In this document: piece after piece, positions 34,625-43,892 of the stretch
Numbering within the stretch: position 1 is the stretch's first letter
How the letters are laid out: each line of letters opens with the position of its first letter
Assembly: GCF_000585995.1 (NCBI RefSeq)
Contig: NZ_CP007410.1
Location: 4,119,430-4,183,429, forward strand
Source: Pseudomonas brassicacearum
GTDB taxonomy: Bacteria; Pseudomonadota; Gammaproteobacteria; Pseudomonadales; Pseudomonadaceae
Direction of reading: 5' to 3'
Length of the DNA stretch: 64,000 bases
The notes under the pieces: model-generated
Seen by the model: the letters and a program-made list of their open reading frames with translations, nothing else
What the model was told of the DNA's origin: nothing
Database searches by the model: none
Translations under genes and position numbers: made by a program

Positions 34625-35434
34625 ATGACCACACTGGATAACGCTTTTCACAATCTGCATCAAAACGGACTGCTGGTCTTGGCCAATGTGGCCGATGCGG
34701 GCGGTGCGCGTATCGTCGAACGCTTGGGCGGCAAGGCTGTAGCGACCAGCAGCGCGGCCATGGCCTGGTCCCATGGTTATCAGGATGGCAACAAGCTGCC
34801 TCTCGACCTGCTGAGCACCACCGTCAAATCGATGGTACGAGTGCTCAACGTACCGCTCACGGTGGATATCGAAGGTGGCTACTCGGATGACCTGGAGCGG
34901 GTCAGTCAGGTGATTGACGCCGTCATCGCCGCTGGGGCGGTCGGGATCAACATCGAAGACGGCCTGGGCTCTCCAGAGCTGCTTGTCCGCAAGCTCGACG
35001 TCGCGAGAAAGGTGGCGAACCAGGCGGGCGTCAAGCTGTTCATCAACGTACGGACCGACGTCTACCTGAAAAACCTGTTCCCCGCCGAACAACGCCTGGA
35101 GGAACTCCTGAAGCGAACTGCACTGTATGCCAGCGCCGGCGCGGACGGCCTGTTTGCCGCTGGTGTGGTCGATTCAAACGAAATTGCCACCCTCTGCCAG
35201 GAGACCAAACTGCCAGTCAACCTGCTGTCCCGGGACGGACTGCCCTCCCCTGAAGAATTGAAGCGTCTGGGCGTTAGACGACTCAGTGCGGGTTCCAGCA
35301 TCGCCGAGTTCCTGCACGGTGCCATGGGAGCATTGGTCCGCAGTTTCTTGGACAACGGCCAACTCGACACCCAAACCTTGAAAGCCTATACATACGGCGA
35401 ATTGAACGCTTTGATGGCGGCGAAAACCGAGTAA
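34625..35434 (+). CDS. Isocitrate lyase/PEP mutase family protein
   Basis: 269 residues of the isocitrate lyase/phosphoenolpyruvate mutase superfamily (TIM barrel, Mg-dependent C-C or P-C bond chemistry on 2-oxo acids). Visible are LVLANVADAGGARIVERLGGKAVATSSAA at the start (given here only as the family landmark positions 17-45), VDIEGGYSDD near 80, and GINIEDG near 103 with metal-binding acids. The length suits the short bacterial members often annotated as carboxyphosphonoenolpyruvate mutase-like. AAAGGAA precedes the ATG by about ten bases. It stands alone, about 200 bases after the exporter gene, and is followed by a terminator, so it is probably not part of the peptide operon. The substrate is unknown. 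Confidence 0.85.
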   Translation: MTTLDNAFHNLHQNGLLVLANVADAGGARIVERLGGKAVATSSAAMAWSHGYQDGNKLPLDLLSTTVKSMVRVLNVPLTVDIEGGYSDDLERVSQVIDAVIAAGAVGINIEDGLGSPELLVRKLDVARKVANQAGVKLFINVRTDVYLKNLFPAEQRLEELLKRTALYASAGADGLFAAGVVDSNEIATLCQETKLPVNLLSRDGLPSPEELKRLGVRRLSAGSSIAEFLHGAMGALVRSFLDNGQLDTQTLKAYTYGELNALMAAKTE

Positions 35435-35442
35435 TACCGATC

Positions 35443-35476
35443 CACGAACGAAGCTTGTCCGACCTCGGCGCCTTGA
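35443..35476 (-). pseudogene. C-terminal remnant of an unknown gene also present at 54.36 kb
   Basis: About 34 bases match the minus-strand 3' end of the fragment at 54333-54569 with four mismatches. The translations are KAPRSDKLRSWI here and KAPTLDKLRSWI there. Nothing else of the gene is left. Confidence 0.5.
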
Positions 35477-35528
35477 TGACACAAAAAGCCAATCATCTGC
35501 AGGCTGTGTGAAAACCTACCGGTTGAAG

Positions 35529-35562
35529 AAAATGCCCGTACCGCAAGATACGAGCATTTTTC
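35529..35562. terminator. Bidirectional intrinsic terminator
   Basis: AAAATGCcCGTA - ccgcaaga - TACGaGCATTTT forms an 11-pair stem with one mismatch, with A-run and T-run flanks on both sides. It sits between the converging genes ending at 35434 (plus) and 35646 (minus) and can serve both. Confidence 0.75.
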
Positions 35563-35645
35563 TTATGCGCTATATCCAAGGTGAAAATCGCTTCCAGAGC
35601 CCTCTGTTTCCAGTATCGCTGGACGAACTTATTGCCGACCACCAC

Positions 35646-36101
35646 TTACCGTACCTGGTACAGCACAGCAGCCCCTGGCTTGGGTTCGAAAGCCGGCACA
35701 GTGCGCTGCTCGAGTGGCGTACCCTTGGCATCCCAAACCAAGGTGTCCGAGGGGTACTCGTCCTTGCGGGTCATGGCGTCGATCTGCTTGGCGATCACCT
35801 CCGAGCTTGCAGGCACTTCGGGGTTCCATTCGAATACGCCAACTCTACCGTAGAACACAGCCGGCGCGTCGACATCGAGGCGCCGGTCGGGACACATGAC
35901 TAGGCCGCGATCAAGCATAACCCGCAACGCGCCGACAGGCACCGCCTTCACCGTGGGCGTGGTGCGCTCGGTGCTGTGGCCCGGGCAAACATTGGCCGAG
36001 CGAGTAACCATGTCCTCGACCACTTGACGATCGGATTGGGCCTGCGCCGAAAAGGCAACGGCAGACAGGGTGAGCACTACAAGATTTGACTTCCAGGACA
36101 C
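35646..36101 (-). CDS. Small secreted protein, unknown function
   Basis: 151 residues. The N-terminus MSWKSNLVVLTLSAVAFSAQA is a good Sec signal peptide with cleavage after AQA, so the mature protein should be periplasmic. The mature part has two cysteines (NVCPGHS, MCPDRR) that could form a disulfide, and no motif I recognise. It is a single gene ended by the shared terminator at 35529-35562. A three-copy 9-base repeat lies just upstream. Confidence 0.7.
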   Translation of the reverse strand: MSWKSNLVVLTLSAVAFSAQAQSDRQVVEDMVTRSANVCPGHSTERTTPTVKAVPVGALRVMLDRGLVMCPDRRLDVDAPAVFYGRVGVFEWNPEVPASSEVIAKQIDAMTRKDEYPSDTLVWDAKGTPLEQRTVPAFEPKPGAAVLYQVR

Positions 36102-36474
36102 GCGAAACCTCCTATGGAAAACCTACTCCAACGTTGCGGACCGTCCCCATGTAACCCATGTAACCCATGTAACCACAGTCCGTTGCCAGGGGGGCACACT
36201 TGAAGACAACCACGACGTTAATCTGTTCCACTTGCCGATACACCCCATGGTGATCACTTTGGAACAGCTGGGGCCTTACGAAATCATTGTGGTCAGATCC
36301 CTCACGGAAAGCCGCCGACTTTCAACATTTTGAGAGGTACTGATCGAACGACGATGCGCCCACAAAACGACGACGCACTCCCATATAGGTACTCGGGCGC
36401 CTTCGCGGGCAATCGCTCCTAGAGTCGATGGGCAACGGATACAAGTTCAATAACGAGTTTCATCAATCACCCAT
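36102..36474. other. Intergenic region with a 9-base tandem repeat
   Basis: No gene seen. Apart from the tandem repeat at 36147-36173, the stretch is ordinary. It must contain the promoter of the secreted protein at 36101 and the end of the SDR transcript. Confidence 0.5.
36147..36173. repeat. Three tandem copies of CCCATGTAA
   Basis: Three perfect 9-base units directly abut, followed by a partial fourth (CC). They lie about 50 bases upstream of the secreted-protein gene at 36101, a position where copy number could change promoter spacing. Confidence 0.8.
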
Positions 36475-37230
36475 TTATGCAGAGGTGCTTTGCTCACTTT
36501 CCAGAGCAACGGCGTCAGCGCCAGCAACAATGCGCATTGGCGAGACCGGGTCATTCGCTGCACGCCATATCGCTTCAACGACGTCTTGTGCCTCAGTGAC
36601 TACGGTTGATAGCGACCACTCTGCAAACACCTGCTGCGCCAGATCGGAGTAAGCCTCTGGGATGCTGCCTTGCATCCGTGGTTGTGCATTCTTACCGAAG
36701 TCGGTCGAGGGTGCGCGCCCCGGAAGCACCAGCCTCATCCGAACATTAAACGGCTCAAGCTCAAGCGCAAGAGACTCGGTGAACGCATTCACCGCAGCCT
36801 TGCTTGCTGTGTAGATGCTGAGCAGCGGTAACGACTTTATCGTTACGCTTGAGGTGACGTTGACGACAACCCCGGATCTACGCTGCCGAAACTGCGGTAG
36901 CACCGCCTGGATCATCGCCATGGTGCCAAAGGTGTTGGTCTCGAAAATGCTACGAATCGCTTCCATCGAGATGCCTTCGAGGGCGCCGAGCAAACCGATA
37001 CCGGCATTGTTGACCAGCACATCGATGGGGCCGGCGGCCTCTATTACCTGTTGGATACTGCTCGGATCAGTGACGTCCAGGGCAAGCACGCGCAGATGCT
37101 CGGATGCTTCAAAGAGCCTTTCGTTTGGGCTCCGCATCGTCGCGATAACCTTCCAGTTGTGCTCGAGAAAATATCGGGCGGAGGCCAGACCAAAGCCAGA
37201 GGAACAGCCAGTAATCAGCACAGTTTTCAT
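36475..37230 (-). CDS. SDR-family oxidoreductase
   Basis: A 251-residue classical short-chain dehydrogenase. It has TGCSSGFG at 7-14 for NAD(P) binding, NNAG near 80, a Ser in NVTSS and the YTASK catalytic Tyr/Lys pair. It most resembles the group that reduces ketones or aldehydes with NADP; the substrate is unknown. The ATG at 37230 starts directly at the Rossmann strand (MKTVLITG); upstream in-frame sequence is not conserved-looking. It is divergent from the AraC gene at 37330, which probably regulates it. Confidence 0.88.
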   Translation of the reverse strand: MKTVLITGCSSGFGLASARYFLEHNWKVIATMRSPNERLFEASEHLRVLALDVTDPSSIQQVIEAAGPIDVLVNNAGIGLLGALEGISMEAIRSIFETNTFGTMAMIQAVLPQFRQRRSGVVVNVTSSVTIKSLPLLSIYTASKAAVNAFTESLALELEPFNVRMRLVLPGRAPSTDFGKNAQPRMQGSIPEAYSDLAQQVFAEWSLSTVVTEAQDVVEAIWRAANDPVSPMRIVAGADAVALESEQSTSA

Positions 37231-37329
37231 GGGTGTTTCCGTTGAATGATTGACAGGATTACAACGATAGGCTGTCGTACCCGGACTTAATATCATCGCC
37301 AGTCCGCTAATCTTTCGCAGGAGTCCGAG

Positions 37330-38238
37330 ATGTTCGATCCGCTCGCGGAGGTAGTCACCCTGCTGCAACCGGGTGCCTCATTTTCCAAGGTCGTCAGTGG
37401 TGCCGGAGCCTGGCGTATTCGCCGCTCGGTGTACGGTCAGCCCTTTTACTGCGCGATTCTTGAAGGTGGATGTCGGTTTTCAGTAGCCGGGAATCCGACG
37501 ATAAGCTTGAAGACCGGCGACTTCGTGCTGGTCCCGGCCGCCTATGATTTCACGATGATGAGTCTTCAGCCGATGGCAGTCGAAGACACCGATACCGTGC
37601 CCGTCGAGGTACGGCCCCGTGACATTCGTATCGGCACACCCGACGTCGCGGCTGATGTTCAATTACTGGTAGGTCACTGCACCTTCGGCTCGCCGGATGC
37701 TGCGTTACTGGTAGCGCTGCTGCCCCAGCTGATACACGTTCGCGGCGAACGCCGGCTGGCAGTGCTGGTGGAACTGGTTACCGAGGAAGCGCGCGGGCAG
37801 CGCCCAGCGCGAGATGTCATCCTGGCACACCTGCTTGAAGTGCTGTTCATCGAAGCCCTGCGTTCCACCGCGACCGAAGCCGCACCGGCCGGCCTGCTGC
37901 GCGGACTCGGCGACGAGCGTCTAGCTATGGCGATACGCCGAATTCACGAGTTTCCGAGCCAGCCATGGACAGTGGTGCAGCTAGCCAGAGAAGCCGCCCT
38001 CTCGCGCTCCACCTTCTTCGAACGCTTCAAACAAGCAGTGGGCATGGCGCCAATGAAGTATTTGCTGACGTGGCGAATGGCGCTGGCCAAAAATCTGCTA
38101 CGTACTCAAGACGACAGCATTGCTGAAATCGCGCAACGGGTCGGTTATAGCTCCGTGAGCGCCTTCAGCGTGGCATTTACACGCTATACGGGGTTTACAC
38201 CGGGACGTTATTCACGGGAAGTAATCGCTACTCCATGA
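37330..38238 (+). CDS. AraC-family transcriptional regulator
   Basis: 302 residues. The N-terminal part (about 1-190) is a cupin-type effector domain (YGQPFYCAILEGGCRFSVAG; LKTGDFVLVPA). The C-terminal 100 residues hold the two AraC helix-turn-helices (VVQLAREAALSRSTFFERFK and IAEIAQRVGYSSVSAFSVAF). The layout matches the AraC_N (cupin_6) regulators that often sit beside a short-chain dehydrogenase or aldo-keto reductase. The gene starts 99 bases from the divergent SDR, its likely target. Confidence 0.9.
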   Translation: MFDPLAEVVTLLQPGASFSKVVSGAGAWRIRRSVYGQPFYCAILEGGCRFSVAGNPTISLKTGDFVLVPAAYDFTMMSLQPMAVEDTDTVPVEVRPRDIRIGTPDVAADVQLLVGHCTFGSPDAALLVALLPQLIHVRGERRLAVLVELVTEEARGQRPARDVILAHLLEVLFIEALRSTATEAAPAGLLRGLGDERLAMAIRRIHEFPSQPWTVVQLAREAALSRSTFFERFKQAVGMAPMKYLLTWRMALAKNLLRTQDDSIAEIAQRVGYSSVSAFSVAFTRYTGFTPGRYSREVIATP

Positions 38239-38290
38239 TTCCCATACAACTGGCCAACTGGGTCAACGCTGCATCGGCCCCAACATCATT

Positions 38291-39184
38291 TTAAGCGCCG
38301 GCTAAAAAACGTGACAACGATTGCGAGAGCGCGTCAAACACCAGCGAAACACGCCGCACCCGCTTCAGGTCGTGGTGCATCGCGATCCAGATGTCAACCG
38401 GGAAGTCCACTTGCTCGGGCAGCACGCGCACCAGATCATGACGGCGCGCCAGTTGGCTTGAGCACACGCCGATCCCCAGTCCGGCCCGCAGTGCTGCGAA
38501 CTGGGCCAGGTGATCGTCGCTGCGAAAGACCACCTGTTCCCCGCTACAAAGAAAACCCTGCTGTGCCAAGAACGCCTGCTCAGTCAAATTGCGGTCCGGA
38601 CCGATGATAGGGTATTCGCTCAGTTCATCTGCGCATCGAGGCCGACCTCGGTGCTCGAGCAACCCCGCCGTCGCATACAGGCCCACGCGCAGGTCACCCA
38701 CATGGCGAGTGATGATGGAGGCCTCCACGGGGCGACGAATGCGTACGGCCACATCCGCTTCCTGCAATGCCAGATCTTCCAGGCGATTCGATACGCTCAG
38801 TTCGAGCGCCAATTGGGGCTGAGCAGCGCGGATCTCGCGCAGCATCGAAGGCAGTACCTCCACGGCCAGCAACTGATTGCTGGTGACCCGTACAATTCCG
38901 CCAGACACATTGGCCTGCGCGGACGCCGCGCGGGCAAACGCTTCGGCGGCCAATGCCATCGATTGAACATGACCAGTCAACTCTCGGGCGTTGTCCGTGG
39001 GCATCAATCCCGCTGGCGAACGGACGAACAGGCTCGTTCCCACGCTACGTTCCAGCGCGTCGATACGTCGTCTGGCGGTGGCCTGAGCGATACCCAGCGC
39101 TCGTGCGGCTGCGGACAAGCTTCCCGTTCGAAGAACGGCCAGGAAAACACGCTGGGTTTCCCATTGAAGTTGCGGGAGGTGCAT
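38291..39184 (-). CDS. LysR-type transcriptional regulator
   Basis: 297 residues with an N-terminal winged HTH (FLAVLRTGSLSAAARALGIA...RRRIDALERSVGTSLFVR) and a substrate-binding effector domain. The ATG at 39184 (MHLPQLQ) puts the HTH at the usual distance and has AGGAA just before it. The longer frame upstream reads into the divergent promoter region. It faces the Gfa-like gene at 39306 across 121 bases and probably controls it. Confidence 0.88.
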   Translation of the reverse strand: MHLPQLQWETQRVFLAVLRTGSLSAAARALGIAQATARRRIDALERSVGTSLFVRSPAGLMPTDNARELTGHVQSMALAAEAFARAASAQANVSGGIVRVTSNQLLAVEVLPSMLREIRAAQPQLALELSVSNRLEDLALQEADVAVRIRRPVEASIITRHVGDLRVGLYATAGLLEHRGRPRCADELSEYPIIGPDRNLTEQAFLAQQGFLCSGEQVVFRSDDHLAQFAALRAGLGIGVCSSQLARRHDLVRVLPEQVDFPVDIWIAMHHDLKRVRRVSLVFDALSQSLSRFLAGA

Positions 39185-39305
39185 ACATTTCCTATGTGCC
39201 GGTAGAAAGGTTTGATCAATTTTACTCAAGCCAAATCTTGTGCATGCTTTACCGAAGTGATGCGCTGCTTCAAGCGCCCAGTTGTTCAAATACGAGACTT
39301 TGCTT

Positions 39306-39749
39306 ATGAAACTTGCCGGTGGTTGCCGTTGCGGCGCCGTATCGTATCGTTCAATCAGCGACCTGCAGGTCGCCATCTATGCTTGTCATTGCCAGTCTTG
39401 CCAGACCTGGAGCGGCAGCAGCTTCGCGCTGCATGCCATGCTCCCCGATAACGCGTTTATCCTGGAAGGCCCGACCCTCGAATATACCTATGAAGACCAA
39501 AGGCAAGTCGCGCGTCACTGTCTCTGCGCGACTTGCCATACGCGCATCTATAACACCACTTCGGTCGCGCCTGGTTTCTGGATTCTGCGCGCAGGCACGC
39601 TCGACGACAGCGCATCCTTGAGCCCCGTTGCGCACATCTGGGTCAAGCACAAACAGCCTTGGCTGAACCTGCCCGTCAACATCGCAACCTGGCCAGAAAG
39701 CCCCACGCCCGAGGCGTTCGCGGCAGCTTTGAACGCGGGGGATCGATGA
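39306..39749 (+). CDS. GFA (glutathione-dependent formaldehyde-activating)-like zinc protein
   Basis: 147 residues with the family's cysteine pattern: CRCG near residue 7, CHCQSC near 29 and CATC near 77, which bind zinc in the CENP-V/GFA fold. Family members have been proposed to form S-hydroxymethyl-glutathione, but most are uncharacterised. I use the ATG at 39306 (MKLAGGCRCG), the normal family start; an in-frame TTG further up adds only eight residues. It is divergent from the LysR gene. Confidence 0.85.
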   Translation: MKLAGGCRCGAVSYRSISDLQVAIYACHCQSCQTWSGSSFALHAMLPDNAFILEGPTLEYTYEDQRQVARHCLCATCHTRIYNTTSVAPGFWILRAGTLDDSASLSPVAHIWVKHKQPWLNLPVNIATWPESPTPEAFAAALNAGDR

Positions 39750-39871
39750 CTGAATTAAGGTATCCAGCCGCCTGAGCAAAATGATTCAGGTAAACGGGCA
39801 TTTGCCGAAAGCGCGACCAACGCATTATCCAGGCTTGTTGCGGTGTCCGCTTCTGGCCGATAGCGGGCTTA

Positions 39872-40339
39872 TCAAGCCCTGCCCATTTCCTCGTACCAGG
39901 CATCAACGAGCTGGCTCCGCTCGCTCCACACCAAGCGCGCCACTTCTTGAATGATGTCGGCGAGCGACTCAACGTCCACACCAGTGGCCTCCAGACAAGC
40001 CAACCGACCTCTCGACCAATCGATAACGCTGCACTGAGGATATCTTTCAAGCAGCGCCGCCAGCACTTGCTGCGGATCCTCATTAGCACCGTACATAAAG
40101 TCAAAGTACGGCGCCTCCGCCCCCTGAACCGGGTATAGCGACACCCAGCCATTGGCGGAACCGGCGAAGCACAGCGTGACATATCGGTACGCCCATTCAG
40201 ATCCCCCCTGCTTGATGCTGCGAAGCACGGCCGCGAGCGGCTGGCTTTCGCAAAAACGGATGCATGCGGCTCTAGAGTCAGACTCCAAAGTCGCGTCGGG
40301 TTTGGCTGAATGCGCAGGCCTCTTATCTTCTCTCGTCAT
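39872..40339 (-). CDS. Hypothetical protein, 155 residues
   Basis: Not recognised. It is a soluble, acidic, Trp/Tyr-containing protein with no signal peptide or membrane segment. The first 30 residues are polar and probably flexible, followed by an alpha/beta-looking domain (YVTLCFAGSANGWVSLYPV, VLAALLERYPQCSVIDWSRG). It lies 134 bases downstream of another unrecognised gene on the same strand. The two may form a unit, for example an effector and its partner, but nothing in the sequence proves this. Confidence 0.6.
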   Translation of the reverse strand: MTREDKRPAHSAKPDATLESDSRAACIRFCESQPLAAVLRSIKQGGSEWAYRYVTLCFAGSANGWVSLYPVQGAEAPYFDFMYGANEDPQQVLAALLERYPQCSVIDWSRGRLACLEATGVDVESLADIIQEVARLVWSERSQLVDAWYEEMGRA

Positions 40340-40473
40340 GATTCACCGCGTGCGCTCGCTTTGCGTAACGATATGAGCGTTTGGCACTTTTCCGCCACTT
40401 CCGGGGTAGCCTCGGCGAGCATGCGCTTGTTGTAGCGACGGCTGCATCGGGTCACCCTATGGTTCTAGGATTG

Positions 40474-41256
40474 TCACTCCACATAACGCAGCCAAAGATG
40501 AGTCCGACCCGAGACCGCCTGAGCGACTGCAAAAATGCGTGCTTGTAGTTTTTCAACGCTAGTGTTGTAGAGCGCGCAAAAGTCTTTCGCAACGAGATTG
40601 GCCAGAGATAGGTCAGGCGGCTCAGCACGAATGAAGCCGATGTAAGAGGCGCCTACGCCCATTAGCTCATAGCCATGCGCTTCTGAAAAATGACGCGCAA
40701 CCGCAAAATTTTTCGCAGGATCTAAATCGCAAGTGAAATAGCCGTTGGGAAAAGCAGCGAGTGCCTGGTAAGACTCCTGAACGGGTACCAAAAGCGCTGA
40801 CATGGGCTGGTCGATTATCGATACAGGTTTTTCCTGATAATCAATCCACTCCTGCAGGGCCTGCTCATCAAGCGTCAAACCATGAGCACAAGCCTCTTCG
40901 AAAGACGTAGCTGCTACCAGGTTCGTGAAATTGCGAAGGCAGATTGCGAACTCCGCTTTCGTGGTCGGATATCCTATATATTCACCGTTCTCAAAACATT
41001 CTTGAGGCAGCCCCGCGATGTCCTCCTCGGTGGCGTCATCCATCCCTAAATTACTGCGAGCATGGCCCGACGTGTACCGAGCTTGGTGCAGATCATCGAG
41101 CGAGAACAGAGGTTTAAGGCCTGGGTGCGACTCAGCAATCTTACGGCGAGCCTCGGTCAGATCGTCAAAGCTGGTAATCCCGCTCACACCGTACTCATCG
41201 CATGTACCTACAGACGGGTTTTCACGCATGCCATTACCGCGAAATTCGATATCCAT
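40474..41256 (-). CDS. Hypothetical protein, 260 residues
   Basis: Not recognised. Soluble and acidic, with no signal peptide. The N-terminal third has charged helical character (FDDLTEARRKIAESHPGL); the middle is helical (AEFAICLRNFTNLVAATSF) and the C-terminal part is mixed. Base composition is lower in G+C than the neighbouring catabolic genes, which fits horizontal acquisition of this gene and the 155-residue one downstream. Confidence 0.6.
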   Translation of the reverse strand: MDIEFRGNGMRENPSVGTCDEYGVSGITSFDDLTEARRKIAESHPGLKPLFSLDDLHQARYTSGHARSNLGMDDATEEDIAGLPQECFENGEYIGYPTTKAEFAICLRNFTNLVAATSFEEACAHGLTLDEQALQEWIDYQEKPVSIIDQPMSALLVPVQESYQALAAFPNGYFTCDLDPAKNFAVARHFSEAHGYELMGVGASYIGFIRAEPPDLSLANLVAKDFCALYNTSVEKLQARIFAVAQAVSGRTHLWLRYVE

Positions 41257-41540
41257 AAAGCGTGGCTTGCTCCATGTTGTTACTGAATTGAGTGGGTAAT
41301 CCCAAGCGCTCCAAGATCATCATAGGAAGGTCCGCTTCCAAGCTACAACAGGACCAGTAGCATGCGACGCACACTGCATGTGGCCATTGCCAATCCCCGC
41401 CGCAAGTTCAATCAAAGCGCCGCCACCTCGATGTCCGACATGCACCCTCATACCGGATTCAGCGTCCTGCCCTCTGTGCTGTTGCGATCCTGGGTATTGG
41501 CCAGGGTAATCAGGCTTTCAGGCCACTATCGTAATCGTAG

Positions 41541-42341
41541 TCAGTAGGGTGAAGCACCGCTGGCGGGGGATGCCGATAAGGCGCCGAGACCGAAGTCGTT
41601 TGCCAATCCGCGGGTCGCCCGTGCCAGCAGGGTTAGATCCAGCCCCACTGCGACGAAGCTGGCGCCCAGTTCGAGATAGTGCCGAGCGAGTTTGGCATCG
41701 CCTGTCAGCGTGCCAGCAGCTTTGCCACTGGCAACAATGGTGCGTATGGCTTTCTCTATCGCTTGCTGTACTTCAGGGTGCTCAGGATGCCCACGATGCC
41801 CCATTGAGGCAGCTAGATCAGCCGGCCCGATGAAAATGCCATGTACGCCGTCGACGGCGCAGATGGCTTCAAGGTTCTCGAGTGCAACCCTGGATTCAGC
41901 CTGCACCAACAAGCATACATCGTCATTGGCTGTCTCCAGGTAGTCCGTGTGGCCTCCCCAACGCGAAGCACGCGCTGCCGCGGCACCAACGCCTCTTGTC
42001 CCTTGCGGTGGGTATTGGGTCGCGGCCGCTAGAGCGATGGCTTGCTCGGCGGTATCGACCATGGGCACTAGCAACGTTTGAACGCCAATGTCGAGCATCT
42101 GTTTGATCATCGCCGGATTGCCATCGACCGTGCGGGCCACGGGATGGGTCGGGTAAGGCGCAACGGCCTGCAACTGTGCAAGTGTGCTACGCACATCGTT
42201 TGGCGCGTGCTCACCGTCGATCAGCACCCACTGGAAGCCCGCTGTGGCGCAAATTTCGGCGCTGTAGGCATTGGCAAGTGAAAGCCAGAGGCCGATGACC
42301 TTATCGCCTCGCGACAGCGCGGTCTTGAACGGATTTCCCAT
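41541..42341 (-). CDS. HpcH/HpaI-family class II aldolase
   Basis: 266 residues. The signature [20 protein letters not shown] at 17-36 and [10 protein letters not shown] place it with 4-hydroxy-2-oxoheptanedioate, 2-keto-3-deoxy-rhamnonate and 5-keto-4-deoxyglucarate aldolases. These metal-dependent enzymes release pyruvate and an aldehyde. The metal and phosphate-binding segments ([28 protein letters not shown]) are intact. It is the last gene of the four-gene sugar-acid operon, 34 bases after the aldehyde dehydrogenase. By context it cleaves the keto-deoxy acid made by the UxaA/GarD-type dehydratase. Confidence 0.88.
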   Translation of the reverse strand: MGNPFKTALSRGDKVIGLWLSLANAYSAEICATAGFQWVLIDGEHAPNDVRSTLAQLQAVAPYPTHPVARTVDGNPAMIKQMLDIGVQTLLVPMVDTAEQAIALAAATQYPPQGTRGVGAAAARASRWGGHTDYLETANDDVCLLVQAESRVALENLEAICAVDGVHGIFIGPADLAASMGHRGHPEHPEVQQAIEKAIRTIVASGKAAGTLTGDAKLARHYLELGASFVAVGLDLTLLARATRGLANDFGLGALSASPASGASPY

Positions 42342-42375
42342 GATTGCCTGTACTCCTTTGTCGTATTTGTCGGAA

Positions 42376-43857
42376 CTAGTTCAGGCCGCCCTGACACAGG
42401 TATTTGATGTGCATGTAGTCCTCGAGGCCGTAGCGTGAACCCTCACGGCCATATCCCGACTCTTTGACACCCCCAAATGGAGCGGCCTCTGCGGCGAGAG
42501 CACCTTCGTTGATGCCCACGATGCCCGACTCCAGCGCCTCAGCTACGCGCCAGACGCGTTTGACGTCCTGGGTGTAAAAGTACGCCGCCAACCCGAATGG
42601 CGTGTCGTTGGCCAGTTCGATCACTTGCGCTTCAGTCGTGAAGCGGAAAATGGGTGCCACGGGGCCGAATGTTTCTTCATTGCAGAGCTCCATCTGCGAG
42701 GTCGCATTGATCAACACTGTCGGCGCGTAGTAGTTCGGACCGTCTGCGACAGCGTCGCGGATACGTCGACCGCCGGTGGCAATTTCTGCGCCTTTTGAAA
42801 CAGCGTCATCCACGTGGCGGGCGATCTTGTCGATGGCGCGCGCGTTGATCATCGGACCAATCTGAGAATCGCTGTGGGAGGCTGGCCCAACCTTCAGCGC
42901 GCTGACCCTTGCCACCAGCTTTTGAACGAATTGATCGTGAACCGCGCTCTGCACATAGATCCGATTGGGGCACACGCAGGTCTGACCGCCATTACGAAAT
43001 TTGGAGACCATGAGGCCGTCCACGGCAGCGTCGAGGTCCGCATCGTCAAAAACAATGAAGGGGGCATTACCGCCCAGTTCGAGCGAGCATTTTTTCAAGG
43101 TGTCGGCTGACATCCGCGCCAAGTGTTTGCCCACTGGCGTCGACCCTGTAAAGGTGATTTTGCGCACCCGTGAATCAGCCAGCCAAGCGTTTACCACTTC
43201 AGGTGTACGCTCCCGCGAAGCGGTGACGATGTTCAGTGTTCCTGCCGGAAAGCCTGCTTCCTCAGCCAGACGCACGAGCGCAAGAGACGTCAGTGGCGTG
43301 TCTTCGGCAGGCTTGCAGACGACGGTACAACCGGCCGCCAGTGCCGGCGCGATCTTGCGGGCAATCATCGCCGCCGGAAAATTCCAGGGGGTGATCGCTG
43401 CGACCACGCCAACGGGCTCCTTGATTGCAGTCATGCGGCGACCCGAAACCGGCGCCGGGATCACATCGCCATACGAGCGCGTCGCTTCCTCGGCAAACCA
43501 CTCAACATAGCTGGCGGCGTAGACCGCTTCGCCCCGCCCTTCTGCCAGCGGCTTTCCCTGCTCCAGCGATATGAGTCTGCCCAGGTCTTCCTGGTGCTCC
43601 AGAATCAGATCGTTCCAGCGCTTGATCAATTGCGCGCGCTGCTTGGCAGGGGTGCTTCGCCAAGCGGCAAAAGCCGAATGAGCGGCATCGACGGCTTCAC
43701 GGGCGTCAATGGCGTTGCTGTCGGGCACTTGGGCGATATAGCTGTCGTCGGCCGGGTTGGTGACGACCAGCAGCGCCTCCGGATCTCTGGTGCACCAATG
43801 GCCGCCAATGAAATTCTGCGTTCGAATCAGGTCAGTGCGGGTCAGTTTCAAGTTCAT
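42376..43857 (-). CDS. NAD(P)-dependent aldehyde dehydrogenase, succinate-semialdehyde type
   Basis: 493 residues, full length for the family. It has the cofactor site ITPWNFP near 160, FTGSTPVG, the general base in [11 protein letters not shown] and the catalytic Cys in [10 protein letters not shown]; the ending [11 protein letters not shown] is typical of GabD-like enzymes. It oxidises a short semialdehyde to the acid. In this operon the substrate could be succinate, tartronate or 2-oxoglutarate semialdehyde formed from the aldolase or dehydratase branch. It lies between the dehydratase (35 bases upstream) and the aldolase. Confidence 0.9.
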   Translation of the reverse strand: MNLKLTRTDLIRTQNFIGGHWCTRDPEALLVVTNPADDSYIAQVPDSNAIDAREAVDAAHSAFAAWRSTPAKQRAQLIKRWNDLILEHQEDLGRLISLEQGKPLAEGRGEAVYAASYVEWFAEEATRSYGDVIPAPVSGRRMTAIKEPVGVVAAITPWNFPAAMIARKIAPALAAGCTVVCKPAEDTPLTSLALVRLAEEAGFPAGTLNIVTASRERTPEVVNAWLADSRVRKITFTGSTPVGKHLARMSADTLKKCSLELGGNAPFIVFDDADLDAAVDGLMVSKFRNGGQTCVCPNRIYVQSAVHDQFVQKLVARVSALKVGPASHSDSQIGPMINARAIDKIARHVDDAVSKGAEIATGGRRIRDAVADGPNYYAPTVLINATSQMELCNEETFGPVAPIFRFTTEAQVIELANDTPFGLAAYFYTQDVKRVWRVAEALESGIVGINEGALAAEAAPFGGVKESGYGREGSRYGLEDYMHIKYLCQGGLN

Positions 43858-43892
43858 GTCGAGGTTCCTTAAATGTGTGCAAACAGGTTGGA

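Noticed and set aside
39760..39830. CCTGA/TCAGG hairpin after the Gfa-like gene
   Set aside because: Only five pairs and no T-run; too weak to call a terminator.
41362..41547. 61-codon plus-strand frame in the gap after the aldolase
   Set aside because: No ribosome site or recognisable sequence; treated as intergenic.
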